Below are positions 54,844 through 64,000 of a DNA stretch of 64,000 bases, one piece after another. The position numbers and the translations under genes were made by a program. The notes below the pieces were generated by a model. That model had not been told where the DNA came from, ran no database searches, and saw only the letters and a program-made list of their open reading frames with translations. Source of the stretch: Bradyrhizobium sp. PSBB068. Lineage in GTDB: Bacteria > Pseudomonadota > Alphaproteobacteria > Rhizobiales > Xanthobacteraceae. How positions within the stretch are numbered: position 1 is the first letter of the stretch; every line of letters starts with the position of its first letter. Location: NCBI GenBank assembly GCA_016839165.1, contig CP069300.1, forward strand, positions 1,612,001 through 1,676,000, given 5' to 3'.

Positions 54844-54991
54844 TCGGTCGCACCCGGCTGAGGTTCGCACGTCGATGTCGGATTCATCTGCCGGTGATCT
54901 CCCTTATCGATCTCGATAGGGCGATGTCCGATGTTTGCGAAATCCGCCACGTCTACATGCGCGAGAATGTGAAACACCAGGGAGTGCCCCC

Positions 54992-55843
54992 ATGGCTCTG
55001 ACGGAGACCACCCGGACAGTCGTGCTTCCTTCAGGCGAGCAAATTCCGCGGCTCGGCCAAGGGACTTGGCACATGGCCGAGAATCCGCTGAATCGAACGG
55101 GGGAGGTGAACGCGCTGCGTCTCGGCATCGATCTCGGCATGAGCCTGATCGATACCGCCGAAATGTACGCCGACGGTGGCGCCGAGCGTGTCGTCGGCGA
55201 GGCGATCAAGGGACGGCGTGACGAGATTTTTCTGGTGAGCAAGGTGCTGCCTCAGAATGCCACCCGGCACGGCACGATGGCGGCCTGCAACCGAAGTCTG
55301 GCTCGGCTTGGCGTGGACAAGATCGACCTCTATCTGCTGCATTGGCCGGGGTCGGTTCCGCTGGAAGAGACCGTCGATGCCTTCGACACCCTGGTGGGCG
55401 CGGGTAAGATCCGATATTGGGGCGTCAGTAATTTTGACGTCGGCGACCTGCAGGGGCTCGTCGACTTGCCTCACGGTGCAAACGTTGCGACCGATCAGGT
55501 GCTCTACAACCTCGCGCGCCGCGGCATCGAGTTTGATCTCATGCCCGCGTGCCTGCGCAGTGGCCTGCCGATCATGGCCTATTCGCCGATCGAGCAGGGT
55601 CGTGTGTTGCATCACGTCACGCTCAAGACGATTGCGGCGCGTCTCGGCGCGACGCCGGCTCAAGTGGCGCTGGCCTGGGTGCTGCGCCAGGATGGCGTGT
55701 GTGCGATACCCCAATCAGGCAAGCCGGAGCATGTGCGCGAGAACCGTGGAGCGCTCGACGTTCGCCTGACGCCTCGGGATCTGGCGGAACTCGATGATGC
55801 CTTTCCGGCTCCGGCCCGCAAGCAACCTCTGGCGTCGCTCTAA
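54992..55843 (+). CDS. Aldo/keto reductase
   Basis: 283-residue NADPH-dependent TIM-barrel reductase. The catalytic tetrad shows as DTAEMYADG (Asp, Tyr), LVSKVLP (Lys) and DLYLLHWPG (His); the coenzyme end reads [17 protein letters not shown]. It reduces reactive aldehydes or ketones, in keeping with the nearby aldehyde dehydrogenase and aldehyde oxidoreductase. ATG 54992; thioredoxin 2 follows 17 bases downstream, likely one operon. Confidence 0.93.
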   Translation: MALTETTRTVVLPSGEQIPRLGQGTWHMAENPLNRTGEVNALRLGIDLGMSLIDTAEMYADGGAERVVGEAIKGRRDEIFLVSKVLPQNATRHGTMAACNRSLARLGVDKIDLYLLHWPGSVPLEETVDAFDTLVGAGKIRYWGVSNFDVGDLQGLVDLPHGANVATDQVLYNLARRGIEFDLMPACLRSGLPIMAYSPIEQGRVLHHVTLKTIAARLGATPAQVALAWVLRQDGVCAIPQSGKPEHVRENRGALDVRLTPRDLAELDDAFPAPARKQPLASL

Positions 55844-55860
55844 TTGGGGAGAGATCGAGA

Positions 55861-56322
55861 ATGAGCAAAGACGCCCGCCACATCGTTTGCCCGCATTGCA
55901 CAAGAACTAACCGCATTCCGGACCGGAGGGACGCGCGCCAAGCGAAATGCGGACACTGTCGGCAGCACCTGTTTACGGGACATCCGATGCCGGTTTCAGC
56001 CCGCAGCTTCGCCGCTAACATCCAATGCAACGATATTCCGGTTGTGGTCGATTTTTGGGCGGCATGGTGCGGGCCTTGCAAAGCGATGGCGCCGGCCTTC
56101 GAACGCGCCGCCGGCGAGTTCGAACCCGAGCTTCGCTTTCTGAAGGTTGACACCGAGGCGGAAGCGGAGCTGGCGGCCCGCTACGACATTCGAAGCATTC
56201 CGACCCTGATGCTGTTCCACAAAGGCAACATCGTCGCTCAGCGGGCCGGCGCCGTCGGTGTCGAGGCTTTGCGCGACTGGTTGCGCCGACATGCGCCGTC
56301 AACCGCGACCGCAGCCTCATGA
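55861..56322 (+). CDS. trxC: Thioredoxin 2 (zinc-containing)
   Basis: 153 residues. The N-terminal zinc ribbon has CPHC and CGHC, as in E. coli Trx2, and the thioredoxin domain has FWAAWCGPCK plus the cis-Pro motif RSIPTLMLF. Cytosolic disulfide reductase active under oxidative stress; in other bacteria it is OxyR-controlled. TGGGGAGAG stands before the ATG. Follows the aldo/keto reductase. A candidate reductase partner is the fusion protein at 52522, although that protein lacks the usual CxxC. Confidence 0.94.
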   Translation: MSKDARHIVCPHCTRTNRIPDRRDARQAKCGHCRQHLFTGHPMPVSARSFAANIQCNDIPVVVDFWAAWCGPCKAMAPAFERAAGEFEPELRFLKVDTEAEAELAARYDIRSIPTLMLFHKGNIVAQRAGAVGVEALRDWLRRHAPSTATAAS

Positions 56323-56889
56323 GTTGAAGAGCAGGGTGCTTTGCACCAGTGGAGAAGCTCCTGGTGATTGGGCATGCCGCGGCCGAGCAGCAGGTGCCCG
56401 CCTTTTCAATGCTCGCGACGACCTTTCAGGCAAAAGGTGTTGCGCAAAACCTATTGGCGCGACGGTCGCGGCACTGGCGCATCGAGGCGAACCTGAGGGT
56501 TCGAATGAACGGCAGGTGATTATTGTGATCTCTCCGTTTCGGCCGATGTCCAATGGAACTCACGTGGCGGCTGCAATTCGCTATTGAGGAGATTCCAAAG
56601 ATCCCGTCGCTGCATCGGATCATTGCAAGTAACGCCTGGGCGCCCGGCATCGGCGGCTCGCTTGCGAACCAGCCAAATCATCCTCGCGCATTCCGGACAA
56701 GGATACGACCTGAAACTTCTGCCCATGATAGTGCTCGCGCTCTGTTTGAACTCTAAGTTCTTCCGCACGCCACACTAGCAGCCACGGCTGACACGGCTCG
56801 CTAGCAAAGAGGGCTCGATGGCAGGGAGTTGACTGTGCGACGTAAGGACGATTGATCTTCTCACGCAGACCGGCTCCTCCTCTGTTGCA
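56323..56889. other. Gene-poor gap after trxC
   Basis: 567 bases. On the minus strand at 56520-56768 a frame contains GRSFRSYPCPECARMIWLVRK, resembling the start of a small zinc-ribbon protein, but the second Cys pair is missing, so it may be a remnant. I see no other structure and no TGAC-N4-GTCA copy. Confidence 0.35.
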
Positions 56890-58101
56890 TCATCGCCAAC
56901 GCTGGTCGACGCAGGCCTTCGCCTTTTCGCCGCGGTCCTGTTCCAGTGAAGGGTAGTCCGTGTAACCGTTCTCGCCGCCACCATAGTATGTCTTGGGATT
57001 GTCCACGTTCAATGGTGCACCAACGCGCAGCCGTTCGGGCAGATCGGGGTTGGCAATGAACTTGCGGCCGAAGGCGATTAAGTCGGCCTGGCCATCGCGC
57101 AACCATTGCGTGGCGCTATCGGCGTTGAAGCCTCCGGCCACGATGAGCGTTCCCTGATACTTGTTCCGGATCAATCGGGCCATGCTGAGCGCATACGGTT
57201 CCGGCTTCTCGCCGTTCTGCATCTGCTCGAGCGCCGGGTTGACGATGTGCAGATAGGCCAAACCGTAGCCGGAGAGCTGCTCGGCGAGGTAACCGAACGT
57301 CGATTCCGGGGCATCGTCGCTGATGTCGTTCATCTTGCCGAGAGGTGAGAGCCGGACGCCTATCCTGTCCGCCCCGAGAATGGGAATCAGGGCTTCCGTG
57401 ATTTCAAGCAGAAGCCGCACTCGATTCTGAACTGTGCCGCCATAGGCGTCACTGCGTCGGTTCGTGCTGCTCTCGATGAACTGATCGAGCAGGTAGCCGT
57501 TGGCCGCATGAATCTCGATGCCGTCGAACCCGGCGGCCTCCGCATTCCGCGCCGCGCGCTCATACTGCCTGATAAGGTATGGCATCTCCTCAAAAGTCAG
57601 CGCGCGCGGACGCACGAATGGAACCAGTTCTGCCTCGCCGCGCTCGTTTTCGATGAAGGCCTTGCCCGCGGGCGTGATCGCCGAGGGCGCTACGGGTAGC
57701 ATGTTGTCGGGCTGCAGGGCCGGATGTGAGATACGACCGACGTGCCAAAGTTGGTTGAAGATCAGCCCATCAGCCTCGTGCACAGCCTTCGTAACCTGCC
57801 GCCAGGCTTCGACTTGTTCGCGGCTATGGATACCTGGCGTCCAGGCATAACTCTGGCCCTGCATCGAGATCTGGGTAGCCTCGCTTATGATCAGGGCGGC
57901 AGACGCACGCTGCGCGTAATAACACGCCGCGAGCTGAGACGGCACATTACCCGGCTGTCGTGCTCTAGAACGGGTCAATGGCGCCATGACGACTCGATGG
58001 GACAGGCTGAACGGCCCGAGCCGACATCCTTGGAACAGGGGGTTCGCTTTCCCATTCGAAACCCAGTTGAGCGCACGGACTTGCGTGGTGGCTGTAACCA
58101 T
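56890..58101 (-). CDS. Old Yellow Enzyme-family alkene reductase
   Basis: 403-residue FMN TIM-barrel enzyme of the NemA type. GPFSLSHRVVMAPLTRSRA is the FMN-binding start, FNQLWHVGRISHP, FDGIEIHAANGYLLDQFI (substrate His/Asn pair) and GRKFIANPDLPERL are conserved. It reduces activated C=C bonds and nitro compounds with NAD(P)H. GAGG lies 6 bases before the ATG. A TGAC-N4-GTCA site lies 108 bases upstream. The Mo oxidoreductase, aldehyde dehydrogenase and aldo/keto reductase make this part of an electrophile detoxification set. Confidence 0.94.
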   Translation of the reverse strand: MVTATTQVRALNWVSNGKANPLFQGCRLGPFSLSHRVVMAPLTRSRARQPGNVPSQLAACYYAQRASAALIISEATQISMQGQSYAWTPGIHSREQVEAWRQVTKAVHEADGLIFNQLWHVGRISHPALQPDNMLPVAPSAITPAGKAFIENERGEAELVPFVRPRALTFEEMPYLIRQYERAARNAEAAGFDGIEIHAANGYLLDQFIESSTNRRSDAYGGTVQNRVRLLLEITEALIPILGADRIGVRLSPLGKMNDISDDAPESTFGYLAEQLSGYGLAYLHIVNPALEQMQNGEKPEPYALSMARLIRNKYQGTLIVAGGFNADSATQWLRDGQADLIAFGRKFIANPDLPERLRVGAPLNVDNPKTYYGGGENGYTDYPSLEQDRGEKAKACVDQRWR

Positions 58102-58208
58102 GTTGCCTCGAGTCGAAGGAGTTAAATGCTTCGAGCTTTCGGTAAGAGAGCGGGCCGAAGATATTTGGATCTCTACACCCTAATATAACGGCGGATCGGT
58201 GCATCGCG

Positions 58209-58222
58209 CTGACAGTCGTCAA
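58209..58222. promoter_or_regulatory. TGAC-N4-GTCA palindrome upstream of the Old Yellow Enzyme gene
   Basis: CTGACAGTCGTCAA, 108 bases upstream of the start at 58101 on the minus strand. Confidence 0.5.
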
Positions 58223-58253
58223 TGCTCTTGCCGCTGCAGAAGAGAGGTGTGGG

Positions 58254-58439
58254 TTGCGCAGGCGACGGAAGCCTTCAGCGTTCCTGCAGGGCGATCTGGT
58301 GGCAATACGGTTGGCTGACGAGCAGATCGAGTCCCGTATTGGCCGGCTTGAGATTGCAGGATGGTTTGCCGGCGCCAACACGATGTGGAGAGAATGGCTG
58401 GCATCAGTGCCGGAAAGGCGTCACGAGCGCGAGATATGA
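58254..58439 (+). CDS. Small hypothetical protein
   Basis: 61-residue frame with a coherent charged composition (LADEQIESRIGRLEIAGWFAGANTMWREWL), starting at a non-ATG codon. No family is recognised. It lies between two minus-strand genes and could be spurious. Confidence 0.25.
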   Translation: MRRRRKPSAFLQGDLVAIRLADEQIESRIGRLEIAGWFAGANTMWREWLASVPERRHEREI

Positions 58440-58502
58440 CCGTGCAGGGGCGGCAGCGCGGTCAGCCGGGCGATTTGCCGGGTTCGACTGAGCGACGCGT
58501 CG

Positions 58503-59234
58503 TCAAGATTGAATCGGTACACGCGCGATCGTTCGTCCCCATTCATCGGTGACAACGACAGAAAAGCCGGACCAGTCGCCATCCCGCGCCAGTTCTCGAG
58601 CAATGGTCAGTCCGCGTTCCGCGGCGTCGTGGGGCGAGAGGAGAATGCTACCGCATTCGTCCGGGTAGTTCACGCCGTTCTCAATATGAAAAAAGAAGCG
58701 ACCACCTTCTGCGGGGGTCGTTTGCGGATCGCCAATTTGCTGTCCTCCGTTCCGGCGATCGAGATGGCAGCGCGCCGCATACCTGAGGGGTCCCGTGATC
58801 GTAGCGATCAGTGGCTCGACATCTTGAGAAAAATGGCGTCCGATCCGTTGATGAACGCCAAGAATGACGGAATGACCTGCCGTGTCCGCGAGCCGCGTTC
58901 CGAGGATGTCCCGAACACCGCAGCTCAGCACAAACTCATTGTACCACTCGCTTTTCCGCAAAACGGGCTGTGGAAGACATTTGGAGAGCATGATCCAGCG
59001 TGCATCCAGGAGTGGCGAGTATGGATCGAGCGTGGCGTAGTGCTCGACGTAGCGGGATTTGAATTCGGCACTGAGACCGCAAAAGACAGCTTCGTCGACC
59101 GTACCCGTCGTCTTGTTCGTGACAATCAGCGCCGCACCCGCCACGCCCGCCTCATCCATCAGCCTGCGAAGCATTTTTGGCCAGGCATCCCAGTGCATCG
59201 CTGCATCGTTAAGTGTTGAGAGAAGTGACTGCAT
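58503..59234 (-). CDS. LuxR-type sensor domain fused to a DUF6894-like tail
   Basis: 243 residues. The first 165 or so (MQSLLSTLNDAAMHWDAWP, LDPYSPLLDARW, SEWYNEFVLSCGVRDILGTRL) match the N-terminal sensor region of a rhizobial LuxR-family regulator group. The expected LuxR helix-turn-helix is absent; instead the end reads FFFHIENG, DECGSILLSPHDAAERGLTIARELA and GRTIARVPI, like the small DUF6894 proteins common in Bradyrhizobium. It therefore cannot be a standard DNA-binding regulator. Function unknown. Confidence 0.7.
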   Translation of the reverse strand: MQSLLSTLNDAAMHWDAWPKMLRRLMDEAGVAGAALIVTNKTTGTVDEAVFCGLSAEFKSRYVEHYATLDPYSPLLDARWIMLSKCLPQPVLRKSEWYNEFVLSCGVRDILGTRLADTAGHSVILGVHQRIGRHFSQDVEPLIATITGPLRYAARCHLDRRNGGQQIGDPQTTPAEGGRFFFHIENGVNYPDECGSILLSPHDAAERGLTIARELARDGDWSGFSVVVTDEWGRTIARVPIQS

Positions 59235-59307
59235 GATCCGTGGCCTTCAAGGAGATTGGCGAAGCCCGAACGCGCAAGCTCATGATAGCCGATCAATCGC
59301 AAGCGCA

Positions 59308-59592
59308 TCAATGTGTGCGTTCGGAAGCTGTCGTCCGCATCGCCTGGATGTCTCGGAGCAGGCAACGCAGCCCGTATAGCTCATCCAGCAGATACAGGGC
59401 CAGCGCGATACCTTCATCGTTGATCCCCAGGTCGCGCTTGAGATCCTGGATGAGGTGGGCTCGTGCGAGATCCTGATCGGAAAACTGATGTCCTGGTGGA
59501 TGCGCCACCAGCCATTCCGCATTCACCCAGGCTTCAATCGTGGAGGGATCGAGATGAGATCGATCGGCAAATTCCTGGAGCTGCATTGTCAC
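59308..59592 (-). CDS. cbpM: Chaperone-modulator protein CbpM
   Basis: 94 residues of the MerR-like CbpM family, which binds and inhibits the DnaJ-like CbpA: AWVNAEWLVAHPPG and DLARAHLIQDLKRDLGINDEGIALALYLLDEL are typical. The GTG start at 59592 overlaps the cbpA stop by four bases, so the two are made together in fixed proportion. Confidence 0.88.
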   Translation of the reverse strand: MTMQLQEFADRSHLDPSTIEAWVNAEWLVAHPPGHQFSDQDLARAHLIQDLKRDLGINDEGIALALYLLDELYGLRCLLRDIQAMRTTASERTH

Positions 59593-60503
59593 ACTCGCAT
59601 CGACTGTCTCGGGCTATCCGAAGGCTGCCACTCACTCACAAAGCGTTCGAGTTCCGGGTCTGGCTTTTTCGGCAGCACCAGTTTCAGCGTGACGTACTGG
59701 TCCCCTCTGCCGCCATCGACGCGCGGCACGCCGCGTCCCTTGATCCGCAGAACCCGGCCCGAACTCGACCACTTAGGTACAGAGACCGCGACAGCGCCGC
59801 TCACGGTCGGTACCTTGAGTTTCGCGCCCAGCACGCCCTCTTTCAGTGAGATCGGCAGGTCCAGATGAATGTCGTCGCCTTTGCGGACGAAGTAGGGGTG
59901 CGGCAGGACCTTGATCTCGATCAGGGCGTCGCCTGGCGGATTGTCTCCGGCTCCCCGACGACCCTTGGCTTTCAGGCGCAGAATCTGGCCGTCGCGCGTG
60001 CCGGGAGGAATGTTGACCTCGAGCGTAGTTTCGTCCGGCAGCACAATGGATTGCTTGCCGCCGTTCACGGCATCGAGAAAGTTGAGCTCCAGGTGATATC
60101 GGGCGTCAACCCCGCGTCCGCGCCGGGTGGTGCGCCCGGCGCGCCCAAAGATCTCGGAGAGAATATCCTCGCTGCCGGCGAAGTCATTGAAATCGGCAAA
60201 GCCGGCCCCACTCGTGTAGCCCGACCAGCCTTCCCGATCAGCGAAATCGCGGTAGTATTGCCGGGGCTGCTGCTCGGTACCCGATGCATCGATCTCACCG
60301 CGGTCGAAACGGGCGCGCTTTTCCGGATCGCTCAAAAGCATGTAGGCGGCAGATAGGTGCTTGAATTTCTCTTCTGCCGCCTTGTTGCCGGGATTGAGAT
60401 CAGGGTGCAGCTTCTTCGCAAGCCGCCGGTAGGCCTTTTGAATGTCGGCCTGTGCCGCGTCTCTCTTGACGCCTAGCGTTGCATATGGGTCTGTAGCCAA
60501 CAC
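59589..60503 (-). CDS. cbpA: DnaJ-like co-chaperone CbpA
   Basis: 304 residues: J domain (1-70) with YRRLAKKLHPDLNPG including HPD, a Gly/Phe-rich linker (GWSGYTSGAGFADFNDF), and two C-terminal substrate domains without the zinc finger of DnaJ, ending VTLKLVLP. Type II Hsp40. The start is GTG or TTG near 60503. It precedes cbpM and follows grpE and dnaK, which is an unusual complete set in one place. Confidence 0.92.
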   Translation of the reverse strand: MLATDPYATLGVKRDAAQADIQKAYRRLAKKLHPDLNPGNKAAEEKFKHLSAAYMLLSDPEKRARFDRGEIDASGTEQQPRQYYRDFADREGWSGYTSGAGFADFNDFAGSEDILSEIFGRAGRTTRRGRGVDARYHLELNFLDAVNGGKQSIVLPDETTLEVNIPPGTRDGQILRLKAKGRRGAGDNPPGDALIEIKVLPHPYFVRKGDDIHLDLPISLKEGVLGAKLKVPTVSGAVAVSVPKWSSSGRVLRIKGRGVPRVDGGRGDQYVTLKLVLPKKPDPELERFVSEWQPSDSPRQSMRV

Positions 60504-60545
60504 CAGCTCCTGTTTACGCGTCGGCCGGACCGATCGGCCGGCGCT

Positions 60546-61100
60546 TCATTGTTGCGGGGGTGGCGGCGATTGTGGCTTAGGCGGTCTGGCTACAACGACC
60601 CGGGCCGGCCGCAAGAGCCGGTCGTGAAGCATGTAGCCATTCTCTAAAAGGTCCACGACGTTCCCGGGAGGCTGATCGGACCGATCGGTTTCCATCACGG
60701 CTTCGTGCTTCATTGGGTCGAATGGCCGATTTAGAGCGTCGATTTCCTCGACACCAAAGCGTTTCAATATCTGTGTCAGGATCCGATCGGTGGCGACAAC
60801 TCCGGCCAGCAGGCCGTCGTCGTTCTTGACTCCCTGGTCCGGCGAGCTAGCGTCGATGGCTCGTCGCAGATTATCCGCCACCTGCAGCAGCTCGCGGGCA
60901 AAGTCGGCGATCGCATATTGTCGGGCGTCCTGGACCCGACGCTCGGCCATGCGCCTCGTGTTCTCGGCGTCCGCAAGCGCACGCATCAGGCGGTCGCGCT
61001 CGGCGCTGGTCTCCTGCGCCTGGTCGCTTTCCCTGTGCTCGCCCGCGAGAACCTCGCCGAGCACATCATCCACGGTCTTGGTGGGCATGTGGTGCTCCAT
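60546..61100 (-). CDS. grpE: Nucleotide exchange factor GrpE
   Basis: 184 residues. A long N-terminal coiled coil (AERDRLMRALADAENTRRMAERRV) leads into the DnaK-binding core with RPFDPMKHEAVMETDRSD and NGYMLHDRLLRPARVVVA. The C terminus is proline-rich (PKPQSPPPPQQ). It exchanges ADP on DnaK. Located 30 bases after dnaK on the same strand; a second, housekeeping grpE near dnaJ/hrcA would be expected elsewhere. Confidence 0.93.
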   Translation of the reverse strand: MEHHMPTKTVDDVLGEVLAGEHRESDQAQETSAERDRLMRALADAENTRRMAERRVQDARQYAIADFARELLQVADNLRRAIDASSPDQGVKNDDGLLAGVVATDRILTQILKRFGVEEIDALNRPFDPMKHEAVMETDRSDQPPGNVVDLLENGYMLHDRLLRPARVVVARPPKPQSPPPPQQ

Positions 61101-61130
61101 TTGTGGCGTTTGTCCCGGATTGGAAAGACT

Positions 61131-63044
61131 TCAGGAAGCCTTCCGGCTGCCGGGATCGACCTCTTCGAATTCCGCGTCGACGACATCTTCGCTGCTATCA
61201 GGCGATCCTGCCTGTCCGCCGCCGGGAGCCCCGCCTTGGGACGCTGCGCGGTTCAAGGCTTCGCCGATCTTTGATGCCGACTGCTGCAACCGCTGAGTTG
61301 CCTGCTGAATCGCTGTCACGTCCTCGGCGCTCAGCCGTTGCCTTGCCTCGGCGATCGCCTGCTCAATCTCCCTCTTGACGTCGGAAGGGATCTTTCCCTC
61401 GGAGTCCTTGAGCGCCTTCTCGGTGCTGTAGATCACCGCGTCGGCCTGATTGCGGGTTTCGATGAGCTCCTTGCGCCGCTTGTCCTCGTCCGCATGGGCT
61501 TCGGCCTCCTTGACCATCCTCTGGATGTCCGCTTCGGTCAGGCCGCCGGACGCCTGGATCCGGATACTCTGCTCCTTGCCACTCGCCTTGTCCTTGGCCG
61601 ATACGTTGACGATACCGTTGGCATCAATATCGAAGGTCACCTCGATCTGCGGCACGCCCCGCGGTGCCGGTGGGATTCCGACCAGATCGAACTGACCAAG
61701 CAGCTTGTTGTCAGCCGCCAACTCACGTTCGCCCTGGAAGACCCGGATCGTGACGGCGGTTTGATTGTCCTCCGCTGTCGAGAACACCTGGCTCTTCCTG
61801 GTCGGAATGGTGGTGTTGCGATCGATCAGCTTCGTCATGACGCCGCCAAGCGTCTCGATGCCCAATGACAGGGGTGTCACGTCGAGCAGCAGGACGTCCT
61901 TGACGTCGCCTTGGAGCACGCCGGCCTGGATCGCGGCACCGACCGCGACCACTTCATCCGGATTGACGCCCTTGTGAGGTTCGCGCCCGAACAGCTTCTG
62001 CACGGTCTCCTGAACCTTTGGCATGCGGGTCTGGCCGCCGACCAGTACGACTTCGTTGATGTCAGATGGCTGCAGGCCGGCGTCCTTCAACGCTGCCTTG
62101 CAGGGATCGATGGTGCGCTGGATCAGATCGTCGACCAGCGCTTCGAGCTTGGCGCGCGACAGCTTGATATTGAGATGTTTCGGTCCAGCCTGATCTGCAG
62201 TGATGAAGGGCAGATTGACGTCGGTCTGGGTGGCGCTGGAGAGTTCGATCTTGGCCTTCTCTGCGGCATCTTTGAGCCGTTGCAGGGCGAGACGATCTTT
62301 GCGAAGGTCGATTCCGCTTTCCTTGCGAAACTCGTCCGCCAGATAGTCGATGATCCGCTTGTCGAAATCCTCTCCACCGAGAAAGGTGTCGCCGTTGGTT
62401 GCCTTGACCTCGAACACACCGTCGCCGACCTCCAGGATCGAGACATCGAACGTGCCGCCACCGAGGTCATAGACCACGATCTTGCCGCTGCCTCTCTTGT
62501 CGAGGCCGTAGGCTAGAGCGGCCGCAGTCGGCTCATTGATGATGCGCAGGACTTCCAGCCCGGCGATCCGGCCGGCATCCTTGGTTGCCTGGCGCTGCGC
62601 GTCGTTAAAATAGGCGGGCACGGTGATGACGGCCTGTGTGACGGCGCTGCCAAGCGTGGCTTCGGCGGTTTCCTTCATCTTGGTGAGGATGAAAGCGCTG
62701 ATCTGGCTCGGACTGTACTTCTTGCCCCGGACGTCGACCCAGGCGTCGCCGTTGTCGCCCGGCACGATGTGATAGGGCACCATGGTCTTGTCTTTTGCTG
62801 TGATCGGGTCGTCGTAACGTCGGCCGATCAGTCGCTTGATGGCATAGATCGTGTTCTCGGGGTTGGTGATACTTTGCCGCTTGGCCGGCTGCCCGACCAG
62901 GACTTCGCCATCCTCCGTGAAGGCAACCATGGACGGCGTGGTGCGTCCGCCCTCGGCATTCTCAATGACCCTGGCTTTGCTACCTTCCGTGACAGCCACG
63001 CAGGAGTTTGTGGTTCCGAGATCGATACCGATTGCTTTTGCCAT
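61131..63044 (-). CDS. dnaK: Hsp70 chaperone DnaK
   Basis: 637 residues, full length. Signatures: [29 protein letters not shown] and [14 protein letters not shown]; substrate domain from about 390 and the C-terminal tail [11 protein letters not shown]. Together with ClpB, CbpA, CbpM, GrpE and Hsp20 it forms a complete protein-rescue machine. Genomic context without dnaJ suggests an accessory DnaK copy rather than the housekeeping one, which is inference. Confidence 0.96.
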   Translation of the reverse strand: MAKAIGIDLGTTNSCVAVTEGSKARVIENAEGGRTTPSMVAFTEDGEVLVGQPAKRQSITNPENTIYAIKRLIGRRYDDPITAKDKTMVPYHIVPGDNGDAWVDVRGKKYSPSQISAFILTKMKETAEATLGSAVTQAVITVPAYFNDAQRQATKDAGRIAGLEVLRIINEPTAAALAYGLDKRGSGKIVVYDLGGGTFDVSILEVGDGVFEVKATNGDTFLGGEDFDKRIIDYLADEFRKESGIDLRKDRLALQRLKDAAEKAKIELSSATQTDVNLPFITADQAGPKHLNIKLSRAKLEALVDDLIQRTIDPCKAALKDAGLQPSDINEVVLVGGQTRMPKVQETVQKLFGREPHKGVNPDEVVAVGAAIQAGVLQGDVKDVLLLDVTPLSLGIETLGGVMTKLIDRNTTIPTRKSQVFSTAEDNQTAVTIRVFQGERELAADNKLLGQFDLVGIPPAPRGVPQIEVTFDIDANGIVNVSAKDKASGKEQSIRIQASGGLTEADIQRMVKEAEAHADEDKRRKELIETRNQADAVIYSTEKALKDSEGKIPSDVKREIEQAIAEARQRLSAEDVTAIQQATQRLQQSASKIGEALNRAASQGGAPGGGQAGSPDSSEDVVDAEFEEVDPGSRKAS

Positions 63045-63182
63045 GATCAGTTCCTTCGGGTTTGAATCCTGGGACAGCTGCGGCCGTCCAAAAAATTGTG
63101 GCGTCTCGCGCTCTTGGCGGCGAGCGGCGAGACGCGCCGAGCTGGGCTGTTAGGAGACTCGGGCGTCTTGCCGCGTGAACGG

Positions 63183-63662
63183 TCAAGCAGCTTCCTTGAC
63201 TTCGATTTTCTTCGGCTCCGGCTTTGCGGGCTTCGGAATCGTGATCTTCAGGACGCCGTTGGTCATCGTCGCCTGGACGAAGGAAGGATCGATGCCGGGC
63301 GGCAGCTGCAGCACGCGAAGGAACACGCCGTAGCTGCGTTCGCTGTGCTGGACATTCTTGTCGTTCTTGCCGTCGCCTGTGCCCTGCTCCACCTTCTTTT
63401 CGCCTCGAATAGTAAGCGTGTCATCCTCGAGGGAAATGTCGACGTCCTTGCGCTCGAGCCCCGGCATTTCAACGGTGACTTCGATCGCTTTGTCCGTTTC
63501 CGCGATTTCGATGTTCGGCACGAGCTGCTGTCCGTTTGGGCTCAAGCCCTGCGAAAACTCGCTGAACAGCCGGTCGATTTCCCGGTGCAGGCCGAACAGG
63601 CCGAAGTCGGGCCGCATCAGCATTCCTGCATCACGAGACGGGACGAGTGATCGTAACCTCAT
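63183..63662 (-). CDS. Small heat-shock protein Hsp20
   Basis: 159 residues with an alpha-crystallin domain (about 45-150): VTVEMPGLERKDVDISLEDDTLTIRGEKK and VFLRVLQLPPGIDPSFVQATMTNGVLKITIPKP. An ATP-independent holdase that hands clients to DnaK/ClpB. GGAGAACCAAATG gives a good ribosome site. It lies 138 bases upstream of dnaK on the same strand, with no ROSE-like element that I can demonstrate. Confidence 0.95.
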   Translation of the reverse strand: MRLRSLVPSRDAGMLMRPDFGLFGLHREIDRLFSEFSQGLSPNGQQLVPNIEIAETDKAIEVTVEMPGLERKDVDISLEDDTLTIRGEKKVEQGTGDGKNDKNVQHSERSYGVFLRVLQLPPGIDPSFVQATMTNGVLKITIPKPAKPEPKKIEVKEAA

Positions 63663-63697
63663 TTGGTTCTCCTTTCAGCTTGCGATGCAACTCGGTT

Positions 63698-64000
63698 CTA
63701 GGGGCTCACGACGATGCGATCGTCGACCTTGCTCACGCCGGGCGCCGACCAGGCGACGCGCTCAGCTTCCTCGCGTTCGATCCAGGAGCGCACCGTTCCT
63801 TTAAGGATCACTTCGCTGCCGTTGGCCTCGACCTGAATCCGATTGGCGTCGACTTCCGCGTTGCGCTTGAACGCGTCCTGAATCTTCTGCTTGAGCTCGG
63901 AAGGCTCGACTTTCGGCTTGACCATGATCACGTTGATGACGCCCTTGACGCCTTTGACCTTGCGGACCGCATTCTCAGCTGCGGTCTTTTGATATTGCCA
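63698..64000 (-). CDS. BON-domain protein, 5' end beyond window
   Basis: The frame is open to the right edge (AAENAVRKVKGVKGVINVIMVK at its visible start), so only the last 100 residues are seen. GVKGVINVI marks the end of one BON domain, and KIQDAFKRNAEVDANRIQVEANGSEVILKGTVRSW through GVSKVDDRIVV is a second. BON proteins of the OsmY kind are usually periplasmic and stress-induced; the N terminus needed to tell is missing. Same strand as hsp20, 35 bases apart. Confidence 0.85.
   Translation of the reverse strand, partial: WQYQKTAAENAVRKVKGVKGVINVIMVKPKVEPSELKQKIQDAFKRNAEVDANRIQVEANGSEVILKGTVRSWIEREEAERVAWSAPGVSKVDDRIVVSP

Noticed and set aside
54935..54991. Upstream extension of the aldo/keto reductase
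   Set aside because: The extra 19 residues have no family counterpart; ATG 54992 starts the conserved protein.

Overview
The window reads as alphaproteobacterial chromosome from a photosynthetic Bradyrhizobium or a close Rhodopseudomonas-like relative. The evidence is GC-rich coding, a puf-bch-puh photosynthesis gene cluster with aerobic AcsF cyclase and ALA synthase (HemA), two PpsR regulators next to a bacteriophytochrome, and rhizobial-type dispersed palindromic repeats. This is inferred from gene content and motifs; no database search was run.

Region 1 (1-30182) is the photosynthesis cluster. It opens inside pufL and continues pufM, ppsR1, bchG, a BCD-family transporter (bch2), bchP, tspO, a small membrane protein, cytochrome c2 (minus strand), ppsR2 and bphP. 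A minus-strand pair follows: an AerR/PpaA-type cobalamin-binding antirepressor and a heme oxygenase that would supply bilin to the phytochrome. Then comes a long, tightly coupled plus-strand run: bchF, bchN, bchB, bchH, bchL, bchM, lhaA, puhA, puhB, puhC, a small unknown gene, acsF, puhE and hemA, many with 1-8 base overlaps. It provides bacteriochlorophyll synthesis and reaction-centre/LH1 assembly. TGT-N12-ACA sites of the PpsR type lie between cycA and ppsR2 and in front of bchF.

Region 2 (30183-33900) is a gene-poor scar. It holds hairpins, an IS3-type transposase fragment, a field of TTCCCTG repeats, a broken tyrosine integrase in two separated parts (one with a one-base frameshift in an A run), an AraC regulator remnant, a 3' half of a tRNA-Lys(CUU) that looks like an attachment site, and a rhizobial palindromic repeat. 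The orientation of the tRNA fragment puts the former element to its left, the side carrying the photosynthesis genes.

Region 3 (33639-43160) is sensory: a PAS histidine kinase with a FixJ-like regulator, a divergent Crp/Fnr protein, a GAF protein, a MEDS-domain protein, a short UvrA-like ABC protein, an antibiotic-biosynthesis-monooxygenase-type protein and a membrane class III adenylate cyclase.

Region 4 (43347-64000) is a redox and proteostasis island: a three-subunit molybdenum aldehyde oxidoreductase, ClpB, a UBP zinc-finger protein, aldehyde dehydrogenase, a cyclic-nucleotide-domain/thioredoxin-reductase-like fusion, a DUF1931 histone-fold protein, aldo/keto reductase, thioredoxin 2, an Old Yellow Enzyme, a LuxR-sensor/DUF6894 fusion, CbpM, CbpA, GrpE, DnaK, Hsp20 and a BON protein cut by the window end.

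The most notable non-coding signal is a palindrome, TGAC-N4-GTCA, found at seven places. All are in gaps or at start regions between 38.6 and 58.2 kb, mostly 60-175 bases upstream of genes of regions 3 and 4. It suggests one regulon, plausibly under a Crp/Fnr-type regulator such as the one encoded at 36421.
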